Source of the DNA: Verrucomicrobiota bacterium
GTDB taxonomy: Bacteria > Verrucomicrobiota > Verrucomicrobiia > Limisphaerales > AV2
Assembly: GCA_003218935.1 (NCBI GenBank)
Contig: QHPA01000260.1
Span: 1 to 6,079, forward strand
Direction: 5' to 3'
Length of the DNA stretch: 6,079 nucleotides
Shown here piece after piece: positions 1 through 5,926 of this stretch. A program made the position numbers and the translations under genes. How positions within the stretch are numbered: the first letter of the stretch is position 1; each line of letters begins with the position of its first letter. The notes under the pieces were generated by a model that did no database searches, was not told the DNA's origin, and saw nothing but the letters and a program-made list of their open reading frames with translations.

Positions 1-1082
1 CCCGGCGTCGGCTGGCGGAAAAAGATGCGTCTGTGCGATTCGGGCAATGCCACGGGGTGCGATGGGTCGGTGTCCTCCACGTCGAGATAGTGAATGACCA
101 GGTTGCGATCGCGGTTTTTCGGGTCCGGGTCTTTCGGGTTGCGATAATTGTTCAGATACGCGGCGGCAAACTTGTGCGCGCCTGCGGCGACTTGCAGGCG
201 CGTTTCGTAAATTTCCGGGGCGGGTTCCTCGGCCTTCACGTCGAACCTCTTAAGTTCCTTGTCATCGAGACTGAATGACATCCGGGCCGGCTCCGGGCCG
301 GCTTGTTCGCCGTAGGCCTTCGCGCGCAGAATATATTCGCCGTCGTGCGGAAAATTGACCGCGACAAAAATATTTCCCTCGCGTCCCAGCCGTTTGATTC
401 CGCCGCCCAACGATTCTCCAGGCGCCGTGCCGTCCAGAGCGTCAGCGTCGAAGTGCTGCAGCGGTTTGGCCTTCAGGTCGGTGACGATGGCCTGGTGCAG
501 AATTTTCCGGGCGGCCGCCAGATACTTTTCCAGCAGCACCGGCGGCAGCGAGAGCACATCGCCGATGTTGTCAAAGCCATAACCCGAATCATCCGCGGGA
601 AAATCGTCCGCCGGTTGGAAATCCACGCCGACGAGATCGCGAATGGTGTTGTTGTATTCCGCGCGATTGAGCCGGCGAATCGTGACGCGGCCGGGGTCGG
701 GATGGTCGCAGTCGCACTTGAAAATCTCGGACTGGATCCAGGCGGCGATCAGCTCGCGTTCCTCCGGCGTCGGTTGCGTTTTTTTTTCAGGCGGCATCTC
801 ATGCGCCTGGAGGTTCTTTATCACCTTCGCAAAAGTCTTGCGGTCGCGCAGCACCGACGCTTCGTCAGTGTAAACCCGCAAATCGAGGTCGCCTTTTTTC
901 TTTTCCCCGTGGCAGCCAAGGCAGTATTTGCCGAGCAACGGTTTGACCTGGGTTTGAAAAGCGGCGTCGCCGGTCGGTTGGCCGCCCTTGGTTTTCCCGG
1001 TACTCTCGGCCCGTGTTGCCACCTGGGTCAGTTGAAAACCCAGGGTCATCGAACAAAGCAAGATGGCCGCGCGTTTGGTCAT
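1..1082 (-). CDS. PSCyt1 / DUF1587-type secreted cytochrome c protein (C-terminus off the left edge)
   Basis: I translated the minus strand from the ATG at 1082-1080. It stays open for 360 codons to the left edge, so the stop lies outside. Residues 1-25 form a signal peptide (basic MTKR, then a hydrophobic stretch). A PSCyt1 cytochrome c domain follows: haem motif C54-L-G-C57-H58, then M96-P-P as the likely axial methionine. Residues 132-198 match DUF1587 (IRRLNRAEYNNTIRDL, then GFDN and LEKYLAAA). Residues 232-325 look like a beta-rich carbohydrate-binding-like module (GEYILRAKAYG, YETRLQVAAGAHKF). The end, ESHRRIFFRQP, is typical of the start of DUF1592, with DUF1588 and DUF1585 expected beyond. 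The family is a large secreted haem protein of Planctomycetota and Verrucomicrobiota, often next to a DUF1552 gene; its reaction is not established. A run of nine A residues encodes K100-K101. The gene is divergent from the WD40 cytochrome gene. There is no visible Shine-Dalgarno sequence. Confidence 0.93.
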   Translation of the reverse strand, partial: MTKRAAILLCSMTLGFQLTQVATRAESTGKTKGGQPTGDAAFQTQVKPLLGKYCLGCHGEKKKGDLDLRVYTDEASVLRDRKTFAKVIKNLQAHEMPPEKKTQPTPEERELIAAWIQSEIFKCDCDHPDPGRVTIRRLNRAEYNNTIRDLVGVDFQPADDFPADDSGYGFDNIGDVLSLPPVLLEKYLAAARKILHQAIVTDLKAKPLQHFDADALDGTAPGESLGGGIKRLGREGNIFVAVNFPHDGEYILRAKAYGEQAGPEPARMSFSLDDKELKRFDVKAEEPAPEIYETRLQVAAGAHKFAAAYLNNYRNPKDPDPKNRDRNLVIHYLDVEDTDPSHPVALPESHRRIFFRQPTP

Positions 1083-1088
1083 GAGACG

Positions 1089-1108
1089 TTACATTGACGA
1101 CAATGTAA
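1089..1108. promoter_or_regulatory. Perfect 8+8 bp dyad, putative operator or leader hairpin
   Basis: TTACATTG (1089-1096) and CAATGTAA (1101-1108) are exact inverted repeats around ACGA. The dyad ends six bases upstream of the ATG of the minus-strand cytochrome gene, within the divergent intergenic region. It could be a repressor operator, or a hairpin covering the ribosome-binding region of that mRNA. The TTACA/TGTAA half-sites recall BlaI/MecI-type operators, but the spacing is wider than the usual TACA-NN-TGTA core, so no regulator is assigned. Confidence 0.45.
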
Positions 1109-1178
1109 TCGGTTTTATTGCCATTTTCTTCATCAAAATTTGCCCGCTTGGCAATGTCGAAGGTTACGTCGGCTTTCC

Positions 1179-1224
1179 GGATCGCGGTACGGACGCCGGT
1201 TGCCCGGCGTCCCTACCGCGATCC
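1179..1224. repeat. Long near-perfect inverted repeat (hairpin) in the divergent intergenic region
   Basis: Two 21-base arms, 1179-1199 and 1204-1224, pair with a single mismatch (C1190 opposite C1213) around a TTGC loop. The arms are very GC-rich (GGATCGCGGTA then GGACGCCGG). On the minus strand the right arm contains GGTAGGGACGCCGG, which shares its GGTAGGG core with the separate inverted repeat at 2781-2859. No T-run follows on either strand, so a classical intrinsic terminator is unlikely, and neither flanking gene ends here. It is best read as a REP-like repeat or a structured regulatory element. Confidence 0.7.
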
Positions 1225-1284
1225 CCTTTCCAACGCAAAATTTGCTGGCAGGTCTGGTGGGGGTCTGGAATCTTATCACAACCG

Positions 1285-2673
1285 ATGAAGAGTAAAGCGC
1301 GCGCGCTGCTGCTCGCCCTCTTATTCCGTTCGCTTTTTGTCTTTGGACAGGAAGGCGAAGGCGCGGAGGCAGTCAGCTTTAGCAAAGGCATCGCGCCGAT
1401 TCTGGCGAAAAAATGCGTCGCCTGCCACGGCCCGGAGAAATCGAAAGGCCATTTCCGCCTCGACAGCTTTGAGTTGCTGATGAAAGCCGGTGAAAGCAAA
1501 TCCGCGTCGGTTGTTCCTGGCCAGCCCGAGCAAAGCGAACTGTTCCGCCGCATCACGGCCAAGGATGAGGACGACCGGATGCCGCAAAAGGACGATCCAT
1601 TGCCCGCCGTGCAGATTGCGCTCATCGCGCGCTGGATCAAAGCAGGCGCGGCATTCGACGGCTCGGACGCCAGGGCGCCACTCGTCTCGCTCATCCCGAA
1701 GGCGCCGCATCCCGATCCGCCCTCCGTCTATCGCCATCCCGTGCCGGTTACGGCGCTGGCGTTCAACCCGGACGGAAGTGAACTGGCAGTCGGCGGCTAT
1801 AACGAAATCACGATTTGGAATCCGGCCGAAGGAAAACTTCTGCGCCGCATCAAGCAGGTCGCGCAGCGGACGCACAGCCTCGATTACAGCCGGGATGGCG
1901 CGCTGCTCGCCGCGGCCGGCGGTTCGCCGGGAGAATTGGGCGAGGCGGCTCTGTTCAATCCGACGGATGGCTCCCTGGTGAAAGTCCTCGGCGCTACCCC
2001 CGACACGGCGTTGACGTTGAGCTTCAGTCCGGACGGTTCACGGCTCGCCGTGGGCGGGGCGGACAATTCCATTCGCGTTTACGATGTCGGCACGGGCAAA
2101 GAACAACTGGTCATTCAGCAGCACGCGGACTGGGTCATGTCCATTGCCTGGAGTGGCGATGGAGCGCGCCTCGCATCGGCCAGCCGCGACCGCACCGCGC
2201 GTATTTATGATGCGAAGACCGGTGATCTGGAAACGAGTTATACCGGTCATCAGGGCCCGGTGTTTGCCGTGGTTTTCAGCGATGACGGCAAACGGGTTTA
2301 TTCAGCCGGTCGCGACAAAAGAATCCATATCTGGGATGCACAGGACGGCAAGGCGGCCGGGGACATCGGCGGCTTCGACGAAGACATCTTCAAACTGGTC
2401 GTCCTCGGCAAATCGATTTTCAGTTGTTCCGCCGACGCGAAAATCAGGCAGCACTCAGCGGACAAAAAGGAACTGCTCCGGACCTTTTCCGGCCACCATG
2501 ACTGGGTTTATTCGCTGGCGGTTGACGAAAAATCAAAATGCCTTGCCAGTGGCGGCTATGACGGTGAAGTGCGGGTCTGGAAGCTTGAGGATGGCCTGGT
2601 GTTGAGCGCTTTTGTTGCTGCGCCCGGTTATCGCGCGGCCGCGCCAGTCCAGCGGACTTCAGCCCGCGAGTAG
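1285..2673 (+). CDS. Secreted PSCyt1 cytochrome c fused to a seven-repeat WD40 propeller
   Basis: This encodes 462 residues. The frame is open upstream to 1063, but I chose the ATG at 1285 because it is followed at once by a signal peptide (MKSKARALLLALLF, cleavage near G21). An earlier start would read through the intergenic hairpin and run into the divergent gene. Residues 30-125 are a PSCyt1 cytochrome c domain with haem motif C44-V-A-C47-H48, likely axial M99 (DDRMPQ), and the closing ARWIKAGAAFDG helix. Residues 149-452 hold seven WD40 units, recognisable by the SPDG/SGDG/SDDG turns and WD-like ends (TIWNP, RVYDV, RIYDA, HIWDA, RVWKL). Unit 6 is degenerate. Seven units should close one propeller. 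The protein is probably periplasmic or surface-attached, with the propeller acting as a binding platform beside the haem; the partner and substrate are unknown. This architecture is common in Planctomycetota and Verrucomicrobiota. The last dozen residues look unstructured. Confidence 0.93.
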   Translation: MKSKARALLLALLFRSLFVFGQEGEGAEAVSFSKGIAPILAKKCVACHGPEKSKGHFRLDSFELLMKAGESKSASVVPGQPEQSELFRRITAKDEDDRMPQKDDPLPAVQIALIARWIKAGAAFDGSDARAPLVSLIPKAPHPDPPSVYRHPVPVTALAFNPDGSELAVGGYNEITIWNPAEGKLLRRIKQVAQRTHSLDYSRDGALLAAAGGSPGELGEAALFNPTDGSLVKVLGATPDTALTLSFSPDGSRLAVGGADNSIRVYDVGTGKEQLVIQQHADWVMSIAWSGDGARLASASRDRTARIYDAKTGDLETSYTGHQGPVFAVVFSDDGKRVYSAGRDKRIHIWDAQDGKAAGDIGGFDEDIFKLVVLGKSIFSCSADAKIRQHSADKKELLRTFSGHHDWVYSLAVDEKSKCLASGGYDGEVRVWKLEDGLVLSAFVAAPGYRAAAPVQRTSARE

Positions 2674-2780
2674 TCGGGGTCAAAAACGGGTCTTTCGTTT
2701 CATCATGAAACCAAACTGGCCTGTTGACAGCCACGCTTTGAAGGGCTAGGACCCTGACAAAGAAATTTCGATATATGTCA
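2674..2780. other. Intergenic segment with small palindromes after the WD40 cytochrome gene
   Basis: No gene is visible. GTTTCAT-C-ATGAAAC (2697-2711) is a perfect odd-centred palindrome 23 bases after the stop. CCTGACA (2753-2759) pairs exactly with TGTCAGG (2776-2782) across a 16-base AT-rich loop that itself contains GAAATTTC, and the right arm runs into the GGTAGGG repeat. Either could help end transcription or bind a protein, but no T-run follows, so no terminator is called. Confidence 0.4.
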
Positions 2781-2859
2781 GGTAGGGCGCGTCACTCCGC
2801 GCGCGCCGCAGACTCGAATCCGTTCCCCGATCGGCGCGCACGGAGTGAGCCGCCCTACC
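2781..2859. repeat. REP/BIME-like inverted repeat with GGTAGGG ends
   Basis: A 28-base unit at 2781-2808 and its inverted copy at 2832-2859 agree at 25 of 28 positions (differences at unit positions 10, 11 and 20), separated by 23 bases. Both read inward as GGTAGGGCG, then TCACTCCG, then GCGCGCCG. Paired inverted GC-rich units in intergenic DNA are what REP doublets (BIMEs) look like, and the GTAG near the foot is the tetranucleotide associated with REP sequences mobilised by RAYT-type Y1 transposases. No transposase is present here, so mobility in trans is an inference. It may also stop transcription leaving the WD40 gene. Confidence 0.75.
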
Positions 2860-2948
2860 CCACTAGCCTTGCGACGGACGGGAGCTTTGGGATGCAGCGA
2901 AATCTCCGTGTTGTCGTGCCAGTGCAGCTCGTCATTTCCAGTGCATAG

Positions 2949-3410
2949 ATGTTGAAGTTGCCCCACACCAAATCGTGTTTCGTTTGCGGAGTTAACAATC
3001 CGCTGGGGTTGAAACTGGACTTTGAAACCGACGGCCGGATCGTGCGGGCGCGATTCGTGCCCAGGACCGAGCACGTTGGTTTCAGAGAGACCGTGCACGG
3101 CGGACTCATTTCAACCGTGCTGGACGAAGCGATGGTCTGGGTGATCGGCGTGCGGACGAAGCGCTTCTCCTATTGCGCCGAATTGAACGTGCGTTTCGTG
3201 CAACCCGTTCGGCCAAACGAGGAATTGCTGGTCATTGCCGAGTTGGTCGCGAATCGGCGCGACAAATTGTTCGAAGCCAGGGCCGAGTTGCGCGGCGCAC
3301 GCGGTGAAGCTCACGCGAGTGCAACCGGAAAATACCTGCCGATTAAAGGAGACTCGTTGGCAGACCTTTTAGGTGACTTTGCGGAAAGCGCCGAGAGCCT
3401 GCTCGGATAG
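2949..3410 (+). CDS. PaaI-family hotdog-fold thioesterase
   Basis: The product has 153 residues, a usual length for a single hotdog domain. Acyl-CoA thioesterases of this type hydrolyse CoA thioesters in the cytoplasm, normally as dimers or tetramers. Key features: the N-terminal C10-F-V-C13-G-x-N-N-P-x-G-L signature typical of this subgroup; H50-G-G and the helix S55-x-x-x-D59-E60-A (HGG plus acidic active-site region); and the strands VRFVQPVRP and ATGKYLPI of the fold. The start is well set because a TAG stop lies directly before the ATG; no Shine-Dalgarno sequence is visible. The substrate cannot be inferred. The gene stands alone, with the repeat at 2781-2859 upstream, and its last 42 bases overlap the 3' end of the convergent TolC gene. 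The C-terminal tail after KYLPI is therefore encoded partly antisense to that gene. Confidence 0.87.
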   Translation: MLKLPHTKSCFVCGVNNPLGLKLDFETDGRIVRARFVPRTEHVGFRETVHGGLISTVLDEAMVWVIGVRTKRFSYCAELNVRFVQPVRPNEELLVIAELVANRRDKLFEARAELRGARGEAHASATGKYLPIKGDSLADLLGDFAESAESLLG

Positions 3411-4868
3411 TTTTTGGGCGTTGTTGTAGTCGGCCAAGGCGCGGATTTCAGCCGAGCGCGCAGCCGTCAGGTTTTTCTGGAGTTGCAGGACTTCAAAGTT
3501 TGTACTTTTGCCGTTTTCGAGTTTCTTCTGCTCGGCTTCGAGCGCGTCCTGGGCGTAACGGCTGGCTTCCCGGGTGGCCTTGATCCGCTCAAAGCTGGTG
3601 ACGGCCACGGCGATGGCATTTTCGATTTGAACCAGGACGGTCTGTTGCAGTTGCTTTAACTGCAGCGTAATTTGCGCCTTGGTGGCTTTGGCGGCCTTGT
3701 AATTGCTGCGCGCGGCGGCGTTGCCCAGCGGAATTGACACCCCCGCGCCGGCCGAATAAAAGGGACTGGTGCCCCGCTGGATTTGACCCAGCGCGCCGCT
3801 GTATTCAGGGGTGTTGCCAGCGTTGAAACCGTAAGTGCCGAACAGGTCCAACTGCGGGAAAAGCTGGTTCTTCTGGAACCGGACGACGTAGCCCTGCTTT
3901 TCCAGACTGAGCTTTGCCTGCAGCAGGTCCGGACGAAGGCTCAGGCCCCTCTCCCAGCTCTCCTGCTTGTTGAACGACTGCGGCACTGCCAGGAGCGTCT
4001 CCGTCGGCTGTGGGTCAACATCTCCCCATTTTGAATAGTCATCACTCAGCAAATTCTTCAGTACCCTCTGCTGCGTGTCGCGTGTGCCCAGAGCGGCCAG
4101 CAAGTCAGCCTCGCTGCTGGCCACTTGCGATTGCGCCTGCTTTTCATCCAGCGGCGCCAATGCGCCCACTTCGACCTTCTTCTTGTTTTCCGCGAGCAAC
4201 CGTTTCGCCAGCTCCAGCGCCGCTTTCTGGACCTTCACGTTTTCCTCGGCAAAAATCAGATTGTAGTAGGCCTCTTCCACAGCCGTCACCGTGCTCATGA
4301 CCTGGGAGCGCAGGTCCAATTCGGAGATTTTAAGATTCCGCTTGTTGACCGCGATGCTCAGACGCGTGGAATCGATCCAGGAATTTCTTAAAACCGGTTG
4401 ACGCAATTGTAGAACTCCCACGTTACCGGAAGACGTCTCGTCCACGAGTGCGCCCGATTGCGTCGTGACCCGATCCGATAAATTCCCGCCCACGTTGTAG
4501 GACAGACCCCACGGGAGCAGTCCTTGGACGGCGGTGTTAAACCTGTCCGATTCGTTTTGTGTTCCCGGAAATGGCCCGAACTGTGGATCGACTCCGCCCG
4601 GGGACAGGTTGTAATCATGCTCGCCAGAAAACGAGTACAGCGGATCATAGCCCGCGTACGAAACGCCCAGCGTGTAGCGTGCGATCTCCGGACTGAATCG
4701 CTTGATCTGCACATCAAAGTTATGCTGCAACGCCGTCTCCAGGCAGTCCTCGAGCGTCAAATTTTTCGTAACGGAGTTCGTCGTTTGCGCGCTCGCGGCG
4801 ACCATAGCGACACAAAACCCGGCCAGAATATTTCGTAAGGTTCGCATTGGGGTGGGAGATTGCTTCAT
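3369..4868 (-). CDS. TolC-family outer membrane efflux protein
   Basis: The product is 499 residues from the chosen ATG at 4868. TolC proteins form trimeric outer membrane channels with long periplasmic helical barrels, which complete tripartite export systems. After a signal peptide (hydrophobic NILAGFCVAMVAASA, cleaved near residue 27), LTLEDCLETALQHN at about 37-50 is the typical opening of the first OEP domain. The strand region with DPLYSFSGEHDYNLSP and LSYNVGGNLSDRV fits the first half of the barrel. The coiled-coil motif EVGALAPLDEKQAQSQVA and its counterpart near the end (ENGKSTNFEVLQLQKNL) mark the two OEP repeats. Frames extend to a GTG at 4919 and ATGs at 4904 and 4847. The extra residues from 4919 (KERRLFDDF) are not signal-like, so 4868 or 4847 is more likely. 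It lies 96 bases downstream of the ABC ATPase on the same strand, probably as an operon. Confidence 0.9.
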   Translation of the reverse strand: MKQSPTPMRTLRNILAGFCVAMVAASAQTTNSVTKNLTLEDCLETALQHNFDVQIKRFSPEIARYTLGVSYAGYDPLYSFSGEHDYNLSPGGVDPQFGPFPGTQNESDRFNTAVQGLLPWGLSYNVGGNLSDRVTTQSGALVDETSSGNVGVLQLRQPVLRNSWIDSTRLSIAVNKRNLKISELDLRSQVMSTVTAVEEAYYNLIFAEENVKVQKAALELAKRLLAENKKKVEVGALAPLDEKQAQSQVASSEADLLAALGTRDTQQRVLKNLLSDDYSKWGDVDPQPTETLLAVPQSFNKQESWERGLSLRPDLLQAKLSLEKQGYVVRFQKNQLFPQLDLFGTYGFNAGNTPEYSGALGQIQRGTSPFYSAGAGVSIPLGNAAARSNYKAAKATKAQITLQLKQLQQTVLVQIENAIAVAVTSFERIKATREASRYAQDALEAEQKKLENGKSTNFEVLQLQKNLTAARSAEIRALADYNNAQKLSEQALGAFRKVT

Positions 4869-4964
4869 TGGGACAAAATCGTCAAACAAACGTCGTTCTT
4901 TCATGACACTGTTTTTCACGATGGAGTTACGGTTATTTTCCGCTCTTTCGACATCCTCGATTCG

Positions 4965-5630
4965 TCACTCTTTGGCCAGCCAACCGTCCCGCAACCGAAT
5001 GACGCGATGACCGTAGGCGGCGTTGGTTTCGGAATGCGTGACTTGGACGATGGTCGTTCCCTGGCCATTCAGCTTCTTGAACAGCTCCATGATCTCGCGG
5101 CCCTGGTCGGAATGCAGATTGCCGGTCGGCTCGTCCGCCAGGATCAACGACGGCTTGGCCACGATCGCCCGCGCCACGGCGACGAGCTGCTGTTGGCCGC
5201 CGGACAACTGGCTGGGAAACAGGTCTTTCTTGGCCACAATGCCAAAACGGTCAAGCGTGTCGGCCACGATGGCCTCGCGCTCGGATTTCCTGATGTCGCG
5301 ATAGGACAGCGGAATGTCCAGGTTCTCCGCCACCGTGAGGTCTTCGAGCAAATGAAACTGTTGAAACACAAAGCCGACGTGGCGCTTGTTGAGCGCGGCC
5401 CGTTCCTTGGGCGCGAGCTTGTGCACCGCCTGATCGAACAAAAAATATTCGCCCTCCCACGCGCTGTCGTAGAAGCCAATGATGCTCAGCAAGGTGGATT
5501 TGCCCGCGCCGCTCGGTCCCATGACGGTGACGAATTGCCCTTCGGCAATGTCGAGGTTGATTTGGCGCAGCAGGTAAGTGAAACCCGCCTTGGTCTTCAC
5601 CGATTTTTCCAGATTTAGCAGTTTGATCAT
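4965..5630 (-). CDS. ABC transporter ATPase, MacB/LolD type
   Basis: A complete 221-residue nucleotide-binding subunit, the usual length for stand-alone MacB/LolD-type ATPases. It powers a membrane-bound exporter or lipoprotein-release complex from the cytoplasmic side. All motifs are present: Walker A G38-P-S-G-A-G-K44-S-T, Q-loop Q90 in FVFQQFHLL, signature L142-S-G-G-Q, Walker B L162-I-L-A-D166-E167, and H-loop H199 in VTHSE. Two small departures from the common pattern are L149 where R usually follows SGGQQQ, and H173 in the D-loop GNLH where GNLD is usual; neither should abolish ATP hydrolysis. TolC follows on the same strand, pointing to a MacAB-TolC-like export function, but the FtsX-type permease and the adaptor are not in the window. 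The ATG at 5630 directly follows a repeat-filled intergenic region with no visible Shine-Dalgarno sequence. Confidence 0.93.
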   Translation of the reverse strand: MIKLLNLEKSVKTKAGFTYLLRQINLDIAEGQFVTVMGPSGAGKSTLLSIIGFYDSAWEGEYFLFDQAVHKLAPKERAALNKRHVGFVFQQFHLLEDLTVAENLDIPLSYRDIRKSEREAIVADTLDRFGIVAKKDLFPSQLSGGQQQLVAVARAIVAKPSLILADEPTGNLHSDQGREIMELFKKLNGQGTTIVQVTHSETNAAYGHRVIRLRDGWLAKE

Positions 5631-5640
5631 AAGTTTTGTT

Positions 5641-5912
5641 CGTCGTCAGTGGTTCGTGGTCTGTTGTCGGTTGTGGTCAGTAGTCAGTGGTCCGTTGCCG
5701 GTCGCAGGGCAAATTTCCAAACCCCAAACCCCAGGCGCCAAAGAAATCCCAAGCATCAAGTTCCAAACCACGCTGCGGAGGTTGCCCGTTGGAGATTTAG
5801 ATTTGGAGCTTATTTGGGATTTTGGGTTTTGGGATTTGGAGTTTTCATTCTTTGTCATCCGTCACTCACGCGTCACGTTTCGCGTTTTTACGATTCAACC
5901 GTTCAACGAGTA
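5641..5912. repeat. Composite tract of degenerate short-unit repeats upstream of the ABC ATPase gene
   Basis: Almost all of the 296-base gap between the partial gene at 5927 and the ATPase start is built from different short units. Segment 5641-5700 is made of GTCAGTGGT-like units (exact copies at 5645-5653 and 5683-5691). Segment 5711-5772 has CCAAACCCC/AAATCCCAAG-type units. Segment 5790-5846 holds the same type inverted (GGGATTTTGGG). Segment 5854-5876 repeats GTCA(T/C)-type units, and 5891-5908 repeats CGATTCAAC/CGTTCAACG. Short spurious ORFs cross it (rich in K, S, Q, N, P on the minus strand), but none looks like a protein. Any promoter for the ATPase-TolC pair must lie in or before this tract. 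Confidence 0.7.
5711..5846. repeat. Imperfect inverted pair of CCAAA/TTTGG tracts
   Basis: The plus-strand text at 5711-5732 (AAATTTCCAAACCCCAAACC and on) realigns, with one small gap and a few mismatches, to the reverse complement of 5815-5846 (CTCCAAATCCCAAAACCC). The two arms enclose a GC-richer centre around 5770-5790 (CGCTGCGGAGGTTGCCCG). A transcript through the region could fold into a long imperfect stem. It forms the middle of the composite tract listed separately. Confidence 0.55.
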
Positions 5913-5926
5913 AACGGGCGCAGCGA

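Larger units (their letters stand above)
1083..1284. promoter_or_regulatory. Divergent intergenic region between two cytochrome c genes
   Basis: These 202 bases separate the starts of two oppositely oriented PSCyt1 genes and must hold both promoters unless transcription starts inside genes. I could not identify convincing -35/-10 pairs on either strand. The region holds the dyad at 1089-1108, the hairpin at 1179-1224, and an exact direct repeat CAAAATTTGC at 1134-1143 and 1236-1245 that brackets the hairpin. Confidence 0.5.

Noticed and set aside
865..1056. Short minus-strand open frame inside the first gene
   Set aside because: It is a different frame of the same strand and disagrees with the frame that carries the CxxCH and DUF1587 motifs.
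303..1097. Long plus-strand open frame opposite the first gene
   Set aside because: It is the antisense shadow of the PSCyt1/DUF1587 gene, whose minus-strand frame has a signal peptide, haem motif and family motifs. The plus-strand product matches no family I recognise and is Arg/Phe/Val-rich, as antisense frames of GC-rich genes often are.
1063..1284. N-terminal extension of the WD40 cytochrome gene to 1063
   Set aside because: It would translate through the long intergenic hairpin, overlap the divergent gene's start and bury the signal peptide 74 residues inside the protein.
2641..2673. Start of a further repeat unit at the 3' end of the WD40 gene
   Set aside because: AGTCC-AGC-GGACT followed by TTCAGCCCGCGAG looks repeat-like, but it is short and inside the open frame, so there is too little to call an element.
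2697..2711. Intrinsic terminator at GTTTCAT-C-ATGAAAC
   Set aside because: The palindrome leaves almost no loop, the stem is AT-rich, and no T-run follows.
4860..5618. Plus-strand 252-residue open frame opposite the ABC ATPase
   Set aside because: It is antisense to a gene with all ABC ATPase motifs intact, and its translation shows no domain I recognise.
5641..5912. Possible CRISPR array or small coding genes in the repeat tract
   Set aside because: Units are short (about 7-9 bases), degenerate, of several kinds and partly inverted, with no constant 25-40 base repeats and unique spacers. The open frames crossing it are low-complexity.
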